This document shows positions 32,885-40,433 of a DNA stretch of 48,097 nucleotides, one piece after another; the first letter of the stretch is position 1, and each line of letters starts with the position of its first letter. Made by a program: the position numbers and the translations under genes. Source of the stretch: Clostridia bacterium (GTDB taxonomy: Bacteria; Bacillota; Clostridia; UBA1381; UBA9506); the NCBI GenBank assembly GCA_017415145.1, contig JAFQJE010000028.1:1-48097 (forward strand), in the 5' to 3' direction. A model generated the notes under the pieces. That model ran no database searches. It saw only the letters and a list, made by a program, of their open reading frames with translations, and had not been told where the DNA came from.

Positions 32885-34660
32885 CTATTCTACATAAGCA
32901 AATTCTCCCACAAATAATGTTATACCATTTTTATTGTCACGGATGACAAAGGTAAAGGGTGTATCATAAGAAATCTTAACGGGTTCCGGTCTCATAGCTG
33001 ATGTTGCATCCATTGTGATTGCCGTCACTGCCGCCGCTTCTGTACCCTTTTCGTCTACGCTTATGTATGTTTTATGTATTGCGTCTGTTATATACATATT
33101 GCCGCCTGTTACCATTTTGGTAAAATCGGCATACTTTTTGTCAAACGCTGTATTTATTCCTAAATTTTTCATTATGTCAGAAATTCCCGCAGAGTATTCT
33201 ACGCAAAATTTTGGCATAGAAAAATTCATATATGTACTCGTTAATTTGTTATCTTCTATACACTTTGTAAGCATTTCGTCCTGATATTCAAAACGGTTAC
33301 GCACCAAATACATAGAAATATCTGTATCATATCTTTTAAATTCATCACATTTTTCGTTATAGGTATAGTTTCTGTACGGAAGCTCTACGACCTCTATGAA
33401 TTCATCTTTAAAATAGTTTATACTATCCGTTTTAGTCATAAAATCAATACTGTGCTTTTTGCCATTTTTATCAGTGAAATCATTGGGCAAGGTAGCATGC
33501 TCAGAAAATTCATCCGCCCACGCTCCCTTAAAATATATAGCATTTAAAAGTATAGCTGTAAAATCGGGGTCATCAATTATAGTAGGTATTTTCCCCTTTG
33601 TCTTATCATTTACCCAGTCATTTACATCATTTACGATTTTTTTGTTATCCGAGATTGAAACCTTTGCCTCAAAATATTGATTCAGTATATCTGTATAATC
33701 TTTATCAAACACAAAATCCGTATTATCTTCATTGAGCCATATTGCATTTGCAATATTTAATTCCACCGCACCTGAATTTTTGTATTCTGAAATCAACACT
33801 TTTGCCATTTCATTATACTCATTTTTATTGGAAATTTCAAGAGCTTTTAGTATTTCATTTAAAGTTTCACCCGTGGCTCCGTTTGCAGCCATCATAAATG
33901 CCATCTGTATTGACAAAGGAGAAAACATATAGTTTTTAGCATCTGGCATCTGGGCATTGATTTTGTCCACAAAATTAGGATTGATTGCAGCAGGTGTACC
34001 GCAACCCACATAAAGAGTCCCGTTAAAATCTCCTTCTTTGAACTTGCCTGAATGAACCAATCTCTCTTTATACATTGAACCCTCAGGGGTCCGTGCTAAA
34101 AACATTCCCCACAAAAGTCGTGCTGCATCCCCGCGGAGTAATGTCATATTTCCCGCAACTACACTTTTTGCATAGTTATTCATAAGGAGTTCTGCTTCTA
34201 TTGCCCTATCATATACATTATCAATTGTAACATCCGTGTATCCAAGAGTGGACATAAGCATTTTCGCAAATTCTTTGCCGGAAACTACTCTGTCAGGCTC
34301 AAATTTGCCATTGCCCACACCTTCCACAATACCCATTTTTTTAGCGGCGGTTACCTCTTTATATGCCCAATGTCCGTCTAAATCCAAAAATTCAGGAGAT
34401 GGCATACCTATAGCACAGACATTTTCGTAATGAATACGGAAGATGAGTGCCACAGCTTCAGCACGTGTAGTGTTTCTTTCAAGCTCTAAGCTGCCACCCG
34501 TTCCTTTTAATATTCCTAATTTCACCAACCCCTGTGCCGTAGCGTCCTCCTCCAGCATTACAGGAATTTCTTCACGCTCAAGGTATGTAGCCGATACTCC
34601 GCATCCTGCAACAGATAACACTACCATTGCCAAGACCAACAAACTGATAAACTTTTTCAT
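32885..34660 (-). CDS. SLH-domain lipoprotein with C-terminal serpin (protease inhibitor) domain
   Basis: A 591-residue surface protein. Residues 1-20 are a lipoprotein signal with lipobox VAGC (C20). Residues about 40-190 hold two or three S-layer homology repeats (for example FLDLDGHWAYKEVTAAKKMG with GKFEPDRVVSG). From about 226 to the end is a full serpin (FSPLSIQMAFMMAANGATG, LLNAIYFKGAWADEF). The reactive-centre hinge EKGTEAAAVTA (537-547) matches inhibitory serpins, so it probably traps serine proteases outside the cell. The scissile bond is not certain, probably within MDATSAM. AGGAGGAGG precedes the ATG at 34660. A weak promoter (TTGTTG, 18 nt, TATACA) may lie near 34727-34756. Confidence 0.9.
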   Translation of the reverse strand: MKKFISLLVLAMVVLSVAGCGVSATYLEREEIPVMLEEDATAQGLVKLGILKGTGGSLELERNTTRAEAVALIFRIHYENVCAIGMPSPEFLDLDGHWAYKEVTAAKKMGIVEGVGNGKFEPDRVVSGKEFAKMLMSTLGYTDVTIDNVYDRAIEAELLMNNYAKSVVAGNMTLLRGDAARLLWGMFLARTPEGSMYKERLVHSGKFKEGDFNGTLYVGCGTPAAINPNFVDKINAQMPDAKNYMFSPLSIQMAFMMAANGATGETLNEILKALEISNKNEYNEMAKVLISEYKNSGAVELNIANAIWLNEDNTDFVFDKDYTDILNQYFEAKVSISDNKKIVNDVNDWVNDKTKGKIPTIIDDPDFTAILLNAIYFKGAWADEFSEHATLPNDFTDKNGKKHSIDFMTKTDSINYFKDEFIEVVELPYRNYTYNEKCDEFKRYDTDISMYLVRNRFEYQDEMLTKCIEDNKLTSTYMNFSMPKFCVEYSAGISDIMKNLGINTAFDKKYADFTKMVTGGNMYITDAIHKTYISVDEKGTEAAAVTAITMDATSAMRPEPVKISYDTPFTFVIRDNKNGITLFVGEFAYVE

Positions 34661-34748
34661 AAGATGACCTCCTCCTTTGTGATTGTTACTGTTTAGACGT
34701 ATATCTAAGAAAAAAGTTCCACATTCTGTATAATCTTTCACAATTTTA

Positions 34749-34802
34749 TGCAACAAATGCATAATATTCATAATATTTTGCATAAAGTTGCAATTTTATG
34801 CA
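34749..34802. promoter_or_regulatory. Array of TGCA half-sites between argG and the serpin gene
   Basis: TGCA occurs at 34749, 34758, 34779, 34789 and 34799, with TTCA at 34767, giving six half-sites 9-12 bp apart in AT-rich DNA, just upstream of the argG -35. Pairs form imperfect palindromes such as TTGCATAAAGTTGCAA. ArgR boxes (TGAAT-type half-sites in tandem) are the nearest known model and would fit argG, but the match is loose. Confidence 0.4.
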
Positions 34803-34821
34803 TTTTTATTTACAAAAACAC

Positions 34822-34849
34822 TTGACAAACGTGTAAAGTGATGTATAAT
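34822..34849 (+). promoter_or_regulatory. Promoter of argG
   Basis: TTGACA (34822-34827), 16-nt spacer, TATAAT (34844-34849), 41 bp before the ATG. Confidence 0.87.
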
Positions 34850-34890
34850 AATACTTATGTAAATTATTTATTTGAAGGGAAGTCATTAAT

Positions 34891-36114
34891 ATGAAAAAAT
34901 ACAACAAGGTAGTCCTCGCTTATTCAGGCGGTCTTGACACATCAATAATCATTCCGTGGTTAAAGGAAAACTATGGCTGTGAAGTTATTGCAGTTGCAGC
35001 TGACGTTGGTCAGGATTCAGAGCTTGAAGGCTTAGAAGAAAAGGCTATAAAGACAGGTGCTAGCAAATTATACATAGAAGACCTTAAGAAGGAATTCGTA
35101 GAAGAATACATCTGGCCCACATTAAAGGCAGGTGCAAAGTACGAGGGATATCTCCTAGGTACATCATTTGCTCGTCCTTTAATTGCAAAAAGAATTGTAG
35201 AAATAGCTTTAGCTGAAGGTGCTGATGCAATTTGTCACGGTTGCACAGGTAAGGGTAATGACCAGGTTCGTTTTGAATTAAGCATCAAAGCTTTAGCTCC
35301 TGATATGGACATTATCGCTCCCTGGAGAATCTGGGATTTAAAATCTCGTGACGACGAAATTGATTACGCAGAAGCTCATAACATTCCCTTGAAAATTTCA
35401 AGAGAAACAAACTACTCTAAAGATATGAACCTCTGGCACTTATCACACGAAGGTTTAGACTTAGAAGACCCCGCTAATGAACCCGATTACGAAAAAATCT
35501 TAGAGCTTGGTGTATCTCCTGAGTCTGCTCCCGATAAAGCTGAATATGTTACAATTACATTTGAAAAGGGTATCCCCACAAAGTTAAATGGCGAAGCTTT
35601 AGACGGTGTAACAATGATAAGAAAATTAAATGAAATCGGCGGAAGAAATGGTATCGGTATCTTTGACGTAGTAGAAAACCGTCTTGTTGGTATGAAGAGT
35701 CGTGGTGTATACGAAACACCAGGTGGCACAATTCTCTACCACGCTCACGAAGTTTTAGAAACAATTTGTCTCGATAAAGAAACATCACACTTTAAGGCAA
35801 TTGTTGCTCAGAAAATGGCAGATTTAGTTTACAACGGCCAGTGGTTTACAAAGCTCAGAAAATCAATCGATGCTTTCGTTGACGAAACACAGGCAACTGT
35901 TACAGGCGATGTAAAGTTAAAGCTTTATAAGGGCAACATTATGAATGCAGGAGTGAAGAGCCCCTACACACTCTATGATGAAGTAACTGCTTCATTCGGT
36001 GAAGACGAGGATTACAACCAGAAGGATGCAGAAGGTTTCATCAACCTCTTTGGTCTTCCCCTTCAGGTTAAAGCAAAGCTTGATAAAAAAGCTGGCAGAA
36101 AGTGTGAATTTTAA
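34891..36114 (+). CDS. argG: Argininosuccinate synthase
   Basis: Joins citrulline and aspartate with ATP to argininosuccinate in arginine synthesis. The 407 residues carry the PP-loop AYSGGLDTS (9-17), the [13 protein letters not shown] segment and [14 protein letters not shown], at normal length. AAGGGAAG precedes the ATG. argH, the usual partner, is not adjacent. Codon use looks highly biased (many GAA, AAA, GGT), suggesting good expression. Confidence 0.97.
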   Translation: MKKYNKVVLAYSGGLDTSIIIPWLKENYGCEVIAVAADVGQDSELEGLEEKAIKTGASKLYIEDLKKEFVEEYIWPTLKAGAKYEGYLLGTSFARPLIAKRIVEIALAEGADAICHGCTGKGNDQVRFELSIKALAPDMDIIAPWRIWDLKSRDDEIDYAEAHNIPLKISRETNYSKDMNLWHLSHEGLDLEDPANEPDYEKILELGVSPESAPDKAEYVTITFEKGIPTKLNGEALDGVTMIRKLNEIGGRNGIGIFDVVENRLVGMKSRGVYETPGGTILYHAHEVLETICLDKETSHFKAIVAQKMADLVYNGQWFTKLRKSIDAFVDETQATVTGDVKLKLYKGNIMNAGVKSPYTLYDEVTASFGEDEDYNQKDAEGFINLFGLPLQVKAKLDKKAGRKCEF

Positions 36115-36150
36115 GTCATAAATTCTATCCCTCACAATAGAATAGTAATA

Positions 36151-36187
36151 AAAATGCGTTATGGTAGTTTCATAACGCGTTTTTATT
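36151..36187 (+). terminator. Terminator of argG
   Basis: An 8-bp stem GCGTTATG/CATAACGC extended by A-T pairs (36151-36163 with 36171-36183), 7-nt loop, T-rich tail. It separates argG from the deacetylase gene. Confidence 0.85.
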
Positions 36188-36208
36188 TTATACTTTGGAG
36201 GTCTTATT

Positions 36209-36973
36209 ATGAAAGTTTTTGTTCTTAATAAAAGTCGTGCAGTTATGTATCTGTCACTTTTGTTCTGTGCTGTGATTATGGTAGTTGCAGGATTTTCTAC
36301 CTCAACCGATGTGTATTCCGACGGCGGCGACAAACTCTTACCCATATATTCCGTTGAAAAGGGCAAGGAAAAGGTTTGTGCTCTCACCTTTGACGCGGCG
36401 TGGGATGATACTGACACAGATATTTTGATTGATATTTTAAAAAAATATGATGCACCTGCTACGTTTTTTATGGTAGGAAGCTGGGTTGAAAAATACCCCG
36501 ATTCTGTAAAGAAGTTCCACAATGCAGGACACGAGATTATGAATCACTCTGACACACATCCTCATATTGACAAGCTGTCTGATGTAAAGATTGCAGCTGA
36601 ACTTAAAAACTGCTCCGACAAAATCGAAGCAGTTACAGGCGTGCGCCCGATACTTTTTCGCGGACCTTACGGCGAATACAACAACGCCGTAATAAAGGAA
36701 GCCACAAATCAGAATATGTTTACTGTTCAATGGAACATTGATAGTCTTGACTGGAAAAATTTATCTGCCAATGAAATTGAAAAGCGTGTTACAAACAGAA
36801 TTGCACCGGGGTCAATTATCCTCTTTCACAACGGCGCAAAAAACACCCCTGAGGCTCTGCCAAAAATTTTAGAAAAACTGACATCTGCAGGCTATAAATT
36901 CGTAAAAGCTTCAGACCTCATCTATAAAGAAAATTATACAATAGACCATTCAGGCAAGCAGATTGCAGGCTAA
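36209..36973 (+). CDS. Polysaccharide deacetylase, sporulation PdaB type
   Basis: A 254-residue CE4 (NodB-domain) protein with a signal anchor (about residues 10-30). Motif 1 is TFDAAWDD (60-67) rather than the usual TFDDGP, as in PdaB/YlxY-type sporulation proteins. The metal motif HSDTHPH is at 113-119, followed by RGPYGEYN and a LFHNG. This suggests a role in spore peptidoglycan, although the altered motif 1 leaves catalysis uncertain. GGAGG precedes the ATG. Its C-terminal IDHSGKQIAG lies in a 33-bp sequence repeated in the end of feoB. Confidence 0.9.
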   Translation: MKVFVLNKSRAVMYLSLLFCAVIMVVAGFSTSTDVYSDGGDKLLPIYSVEKGKEKVCALTFDAAWDDTDTDILIDILKKYDAPATFFMVGSWVEKYPDSVKKFHNAGHEIMNHSDTHPHIDKLSDVKIAAELKNCSDKIEAVTGVRPILFRGPYGEYNNAVIKEATNQNMFTVQWNIDSLDWKNLSANEIEKRVTNRIAPGSIILFHNGAKNTPEALPKILEKLTSAGYKFVKASDLIYKENYTIDHSGKQIAG

Positions 36974-36977
36974 GTTT
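36945..36977 (+). repeat. 33-bp direct repeat, copy 1 (end of the deacetylase gene)
   Basis: Encodes the last nine residues and stop of the deacetylase. Matches 38160-38192 with a single mismatch (C versus T at base 26). Begins ACCATTCAGGCAAGCAGATT. Confidence 0.9.
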
Positions 36978-37095
36978 TTAGAATTTATATGGTCATTAAC
37001 AAACTTAAGCGGATTGGTCTTAAGGATAAAAATAATTTAAAATTTATTTGCCTTGTGCTTCAATATTGTGCCGAATATTAGTTTTACAGCTATGT

Positions 37096-37137
37096 CAAAG
37101 GGGAAAGGGACTGTTGCGGCAGTCCCCTTCCCCTTTG
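37096..37137. repeat. Long G-rich/C-rich hairpin, left
   Basis: Seventeen base pairs with one A-C mismatch (37096-37113 with 37120-37137), 6-nt loop. No T run follows on either strand, so it is not an obvious terminator. Confidence 0.75.
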
Positions 37138-37385
37138 CATCCTCTTCCTCTAACGCTTGTTGCAAAAACAAACTCGCTATCGCTTAAACACGTTTTTGCA
37201 ACCGCATACGACGCTTTGGGCGCAAAGAACTTAAGTTTTTGCAAAACTTATGGGAGTGCGGAATTTATCGTAAACAACGTAGTTGTTTTAGAAAATACTG
37301 TTTGAGCGCATATAATGTGCGAGTTTGTATTTTCTAAGATAAATTTTGCACGACGTTGCTATGCGTTTTAGGGGAGAGAGGATTC

Positions 37386-37433
37386 CAAAAGGAGAGAGGG
37401 GGCAACTCGCAAAATGCCCCCTCTCTCCTTTTG
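37386..37433. repeat. Long G-rich/C-rich hairpin, right
   Basis: Nineteen perfect pairs (37386-37404 with 37415-37433) around AAGGAGAGAGGGGGCA, with a 10-nt loop. The left arm is preceded by a near copy of GGGGAGAGAGG (37371-37381). It could stop transcription from the Gre-like gene, but lies 90 bp beyond its stop. Confidence 0.75.
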
Positions 37434-37522
37434 ATCAAATTAATTTAAGATTTATTTTCGCTATATATACTTTGTGCGATATGATTAATTCCTAAGATAC
37501 ACCCTCATATGCCCAAGTTTTT

Positions 37523-38065
37523 TTATTTTATGCTCAATATTTTATATGTCGCAATCTTTCCATCTCTCTCCGTTACCGAAAAAGTATCTCCGCTCTTTTT
37601 CCCTAATATACTTCTTCCCATAGGAGATTCAATGCTGATATTATATACTCCGTTTTTTTCTCCCACTCCATTCCCAACATATGAAACATCCGTCTGATTC
37701 CCATAATATGAACCACCCATTCGTTTATATGTTTTATTTTGATGAACACCCACTATTTTTACCGTTAAAAGTTCTTTGTTAGAGCAATCCTTAAGCTTTA
37801 CTACATGCCCGATTTTTATACTGTTTGAAGTGCCCACATTTTTCTTCGATGCATTTTTTCTCTTTTTTACTATATCTACATCTATGTTTAATATATCTTT
37901 TAAGTATTCTTTTGTTGTTATATCCATAGGAAAGAGTTTTGTTCCAAACACATCAAAATTCCGTCTGTACCCTTTTCCCTTATAGTGAACCGTGACAAAA
38001 GAGTCATGACTGGTAAAATTTTCGACCAAAACTTCTTCTCTTGTAAGAGTTATAAATTTTTTCAT
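37523..38065 (-). CDS. GreA/GreB C-terminal-domain protein lacking the coiled coil
   Basis: A 180-residue protein. Residues about 85-180 resemble the FKBP-like C-terminal domain of Gre factors, ending ISIESPMGRSILGKKSGDTF and a final YKILSI strand. Residues 1-80 are not the acidic coiled coil that enters the RNA polymerase channel; they are Lys-rich and of unknown fold. So it probably binds RNA polymerase without stimulating transcript cleavage, or competes with GreA. AGAGG lies nine bases before the ATG. It is alone in the segment bounded by direct repeats, with its own promoter. Confidence 0.75.
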   Translation of the reverse strand: MKKFITLTREEVLVENFTSHDSFVTVHYKGKGYRRNFDVFGTKLFPMDITTKEYLKDILNIDVDIVKKRKNASKKNVGTSNSIKIGHVVKLKDCSNKELLTVKIVGVHQNKTYKRMGGSYYGNQTDVSYVGNGVGEKNGVYNISIESPMGRSILGKKSGDTFSVTERDGKIATYKILSIK

Positions 38066-38108
38066 TCAACATAACCTCTTGTAAAAAGTGCAATCAATCT
38101 GTTTTTAT

Positions 38109-38137
38109 ATTTTAGCACGTTTTCATAGAATTTACAA
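38109..38137 (-). promoter_or_regulatory. Promoter of the Gre-like gene
   Basis: Minus strand: TTGTAA (38137-38132), 17-nt spacer, TAAAAT (38114-38109) with extended TGC. It lies wholly within the inserted segment. Confidence 0.7.
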
Positions 38138-38159
38138 CCCATTTTTCTGATTGACCTGT

Positions 38160-38192
38160 ACCATTCAGGCAAGCAGATTGCAGGTTAAGTTT
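38160..38192 (+). repeat. 33-bp direct repeat, copy 2 (end of feoB)
   Basis: On the minus strand this encodes the last residues of FeoB (VNLTCNLLA) and its stop. One mismatch to 36945-36977. Confidence 0.9.
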
Positions 38193-40066
38193 ACAACCAT
38201 GCACAATATAACACCGATTACTGTGGGCAGTGCGCAGGAAAGTGCTGTCCACTTTATGCTTTTTGTTTCTTTGTAAATGGTAATAAGCGTAGTTGCACAG
38301 GGCCAGTGAAACAGGAAAAATATAATGATGTTTATAGCAGTTACCATATCCCAGCCGTTTAAAATCAACATATCACGGAGTTGGGCGAGGCTGCCAAAAT
38401 CCGTTAAAACATTACCCGACATATATCCCATTATCATTATGGGCACTACTGTTTCATTTGCTGAAAATCCTAAAATAAATGCCGCAAGAATTACACCATC
38501 TAAACCCATAAGATTTCCTAAAGGGGAAACAGCATTGCAAAAGTGCGAAAACAGACTGACCCCGCCCACGTTTATATTTGCCAAAAGCCACAAAAGAAGT
38601 CCTGCAGGAATTGCCGACACTACTGCACGCCCAAGGACAAACAGGGTTCTGTCAAATATTGAGCGTACTATAACCTTGCCTATTTGAGGACACCTATATG
38701 GCGGAAGCTCCAAAGCAAAGGATGAGGGCTCTCCTTTTAAAAAAGTTCTTGATAAGATTTTTGAAGCTAAAAGCGTGATTAATACTGACAGGGCAATAAA
38801 ACCCGTCAGGAAAACCGCCGGCATAACGTTTTGCGAAATTATCCCTGTTCCCGTAATCAAAAAAACACAAATCACTGAAATGAGAGCAGGAAATCTGCCG
38901 TTACAAGGTACTAAACTGTTGGTAACAATCGCAATAAGGCGTTCCCTCGGACTGTCTATAATACGTGCACCTACTACACCTGCGGCATTACAACCTAAAC
39001 CCATACACATAGTGAGAGCCTGTTTTCCGCAGGCACCGCAACATTTGAAGCATTTATCCATATTAAACGCAAGTCTCGGCAACACCCCTGCATCCTCCAA
39101 CAAAGTAAAAAGCGGAAAGAAGATTGCCATGGGCGGAAGCATAACTGATACAACCCACACAAGCATCCTGTAGCCTCCAAAGACAATCATCTCACGCAAA
39201 AATTTCGGAATGTTAATTGCCCTGAGAGCAAAATCTAACCATTCTTCAGTCTTAAAAAGCCATCGGGATAGCACCTCAGACACTGCGTTTGCGCCTGTTA
39301 TTGTCAGCCAGAAAACCCCTAAAAGCATCACTGCCATGACTAAATATGCATATTTCCCTGTCAGAATGCGGTCAATTTTTCTATCTCTTAACAAATAATT
39401 TTCGTTTTTATATGTAACACTCTGACCGGCTATTCTCTGTGCCATTTCAACCGTTTCTTTTACCTTTTCTTCGTTATCTTCTATGGTTTTTTTCTTGATT
39501 TTGTTGGTTCCCTTTTCTATCTTTACTATTTGCTGCAGAAGTTTTGTGACCCCTTTTCCGCTCCGTGCAGATGTCGTAATAACTGGAATATTCAATCTTT
39601 CTTCAAGAATTTTCTTATTTATCTTTATTCCTCTTTTTTCTGCTTCATCAACCAGATTTATACACACAATAACATTCTTACTGACTTCAACAGTCTGCAA
39701 GACCAGTATCAAATTTCTTTCAAATGACGTGGCGTCACACACCACAACTGTAACATCCGCTTCCCCCGAGCACACAAAGTCCCTAGCCACCTCTTCTTCT
39801 GCTGAATGACAAAGAAGAGAGTAACTCCCGGGCAAATCAACAAATGTGATCTTTTTCTCCTTATATTTGCAGTTACCCACAGCACCTGTTACAGTTTTTC
39901 CGGGCCAATTGCCTGTGTGCTGGTGCATTCCCGTTAAATAATTAAAAAGCGTAGACTTTCCTACGTTTGGATTTCCCATTAATGCGACTGTTAGATTCTC
40001 ACTTTTAGTTTCATTTATAAAACGGTCCTGAGCCCTCGCCCCCGTTGAAGCCTTTGTCAATCCCAT
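38165..40066 (-). CDS. feoB: Ferrous iron transport protein B
   Basis: GTP-binding membrane importer of Fe2+. The N-terminal G domain has GNPNVGKST (31-39), a DLPGSYSL switch region and INLVDEAEKRG, where the usual NMxD is NLVD. Then comes a transmembrane part with two Gate repeats (ALTMCMGLGCNAAGVVGARI, FILGFSANETVVPIMIMGY). The Cys-rich KCFKCCGACGK precedes the first gate. The 633 residues are slightly shorter than most. AAGGAG precedes the ATG. feoA lies upstream with a hairpin between. The last codons and the stop lie in the 33-bp repeat. Confidence 0.95.
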   Translation of the reverse strand: MGLTKASTGARAQDRFINETKSENLTVALMGNPNVGKSTLFNYLTGMHQHTGNWPGKTVTGAVGNCKYKEKKITFVDLPGSYSLLCHSAEEEVARDFVCSGEADVTVVVCDATSFERNLILVLQTVEVSKNVIVCINLVDEAEKRGIKINKKILEERLNIPVITTSARSGKGVTKLLQQIVKIEKGTNKIKKKTIEDNEEKVKETVEMAQRIAGQSVTYKNENYLLRDRKIDRILTGKYAYLVMAVMLLGVFWLTITGANAVSEVLSRWLFKTEEWLDFALRAINIPKFLREMIVFGGYRMLVWVVSVMLPPMAIFFPLFTLLEDAGVLPRLAFNMDKCFKCCGACGKQALTMCMGLGCNAAGVVGARIIDSPRERLIAIVTNSLVPCNGRFPALISVICVFLITGTGIISQNVMPAVFLTGFIALSVLITLLASKILSRTFLKGEPSSFALELPPYRCPQIGKVIVRSIFDRTLFVLGRAVVSAIPAGLLLWLLANINVGGVSLFSHFCNAVSPLGNLMGLDGVILAAFILGFSANETVVPIMIMGYMSGNVLTDFGSLAQLRDMLILNGWDMVTAINIIIFFLFHWPCATTLITIYKETKSIKWTALSCALPTVIGVILCMVVNLTCNLLA

Positions 40067-40096
40067 AACATCATCTCCTTATAATTAGATTATGTA

Positions 40097-40123
40097 AAAA
40101 ACCGCCACTACGTGACGGTTTTT
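40097..40123 (-). terminator. Hairpin with T run between feoA and feoB
   Basis: An 11-bp stem with one mismatch (40097-40108 with 40112-40123) and six T on the minus strand. It overlaps the feoA stop and should reduce read-through into feoB. Confidence 0.75.
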
Positions 40124-40344
40124 TATTCCAATATAATATTTGACGAGTCATCACTCCGAAGAGCAATCAGTGCACCACGGACAAAGTATGCCTTTGGGTC
40201 TCCTAGAGGTGCTCTATATATACAGGTTATTTTTGTACCCGGTACAATCCCTAAATCATAAAGACGCCTTTTCATACTCTGTTCGCAGGTCACAGTTTTT
40301 ACCACGCCGCACTCGTCGGGATTTAAAATTGATAGAGTACGCAT
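40123..40344 (-). CDS. feoA: Ferrous iron transport protein A
   Basis: Small SH3-like partner of FeoB. The 73 residues begin MRTLSILNPDECGVVKTVTC and include RRLYDLGIVPGTKITCIYRA, the family core. The ATG at 40344 has AAAGGAGG upstream; a frame seven codons longer is not supported. It is transcribed with feoB from a promoter just upstream. Confidence 0.93.
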   Translation of the reverse strand: MRTLSILNPDECGVVKTVTCEQSMKRRLYDLGIVPGTKITCIYRAPLGDPKAYFVRGALIALRSDDSSNIILE

Positions 40345-40363
40345 AGCTGCCTCCTTTAGTAAC

Positions 40364-40393
40364 AATATATGAATTTTGTCGTATAAGGTGCAA
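40364..40393 (-). promoter_or_regulatory. Probable promoter of feoAB
   Basis: Minus strand: TTGCAC (40393-40388), 18-nt spacer, TATATT (40369-40364). The -35 overlaps the T run of the hppA terminator. I could not identify a clear Fur or IdeR operator. Confidence 0.5.
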
Positions 40394-40395
40394 AA

Positions 40396-40420
40396 AAGGC
40401 ACCCACAATGTGAGTGCCTT
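40396..40420 (-). terminator. Terminator of hppA
   Basis: A 9-bp stem plus A-T pairs (40396-40406 with 40410-40420), 3-nt loop, and T run on the minus strand. Confidence 0.87.
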
Positions 40421-40433
40421 AACGAAGTTCTAA

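Larger units (their letters stand above)
36974..37522. other. Non-coding region, 549 bp, rich in inverted repeats
   Basis: No convincing ORF. Up to 37095 it is AT-rich and plain. From 37096 to 37433 almost every stretch can fold: stems at 37096-37113/37120-37137, 37159-37169/37192-37202, 37202-37206/37257-37261 enclosing two hairpins, a two-part stem (37262-37269/37338-37345 and 37289-37298/37327-37336) enclosing two hairpins, and 37386-37404/37415-37433. From 37434 it is AT-rich again. It sits inside the segment bounded by the 33-bp repeats. Confidence 0.75.
36978..38159. other. Candidate inserted segment between 33-bp direct repeats
   Basis: Contains the folded region and one Gre-like gene with its own promoter. 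The flanking 33-bp repeats equal the ends of two convergent genes. No integrase, transposase or recombinase gene is visible, so the mode of entry is unknown. Confidence 0.55.
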
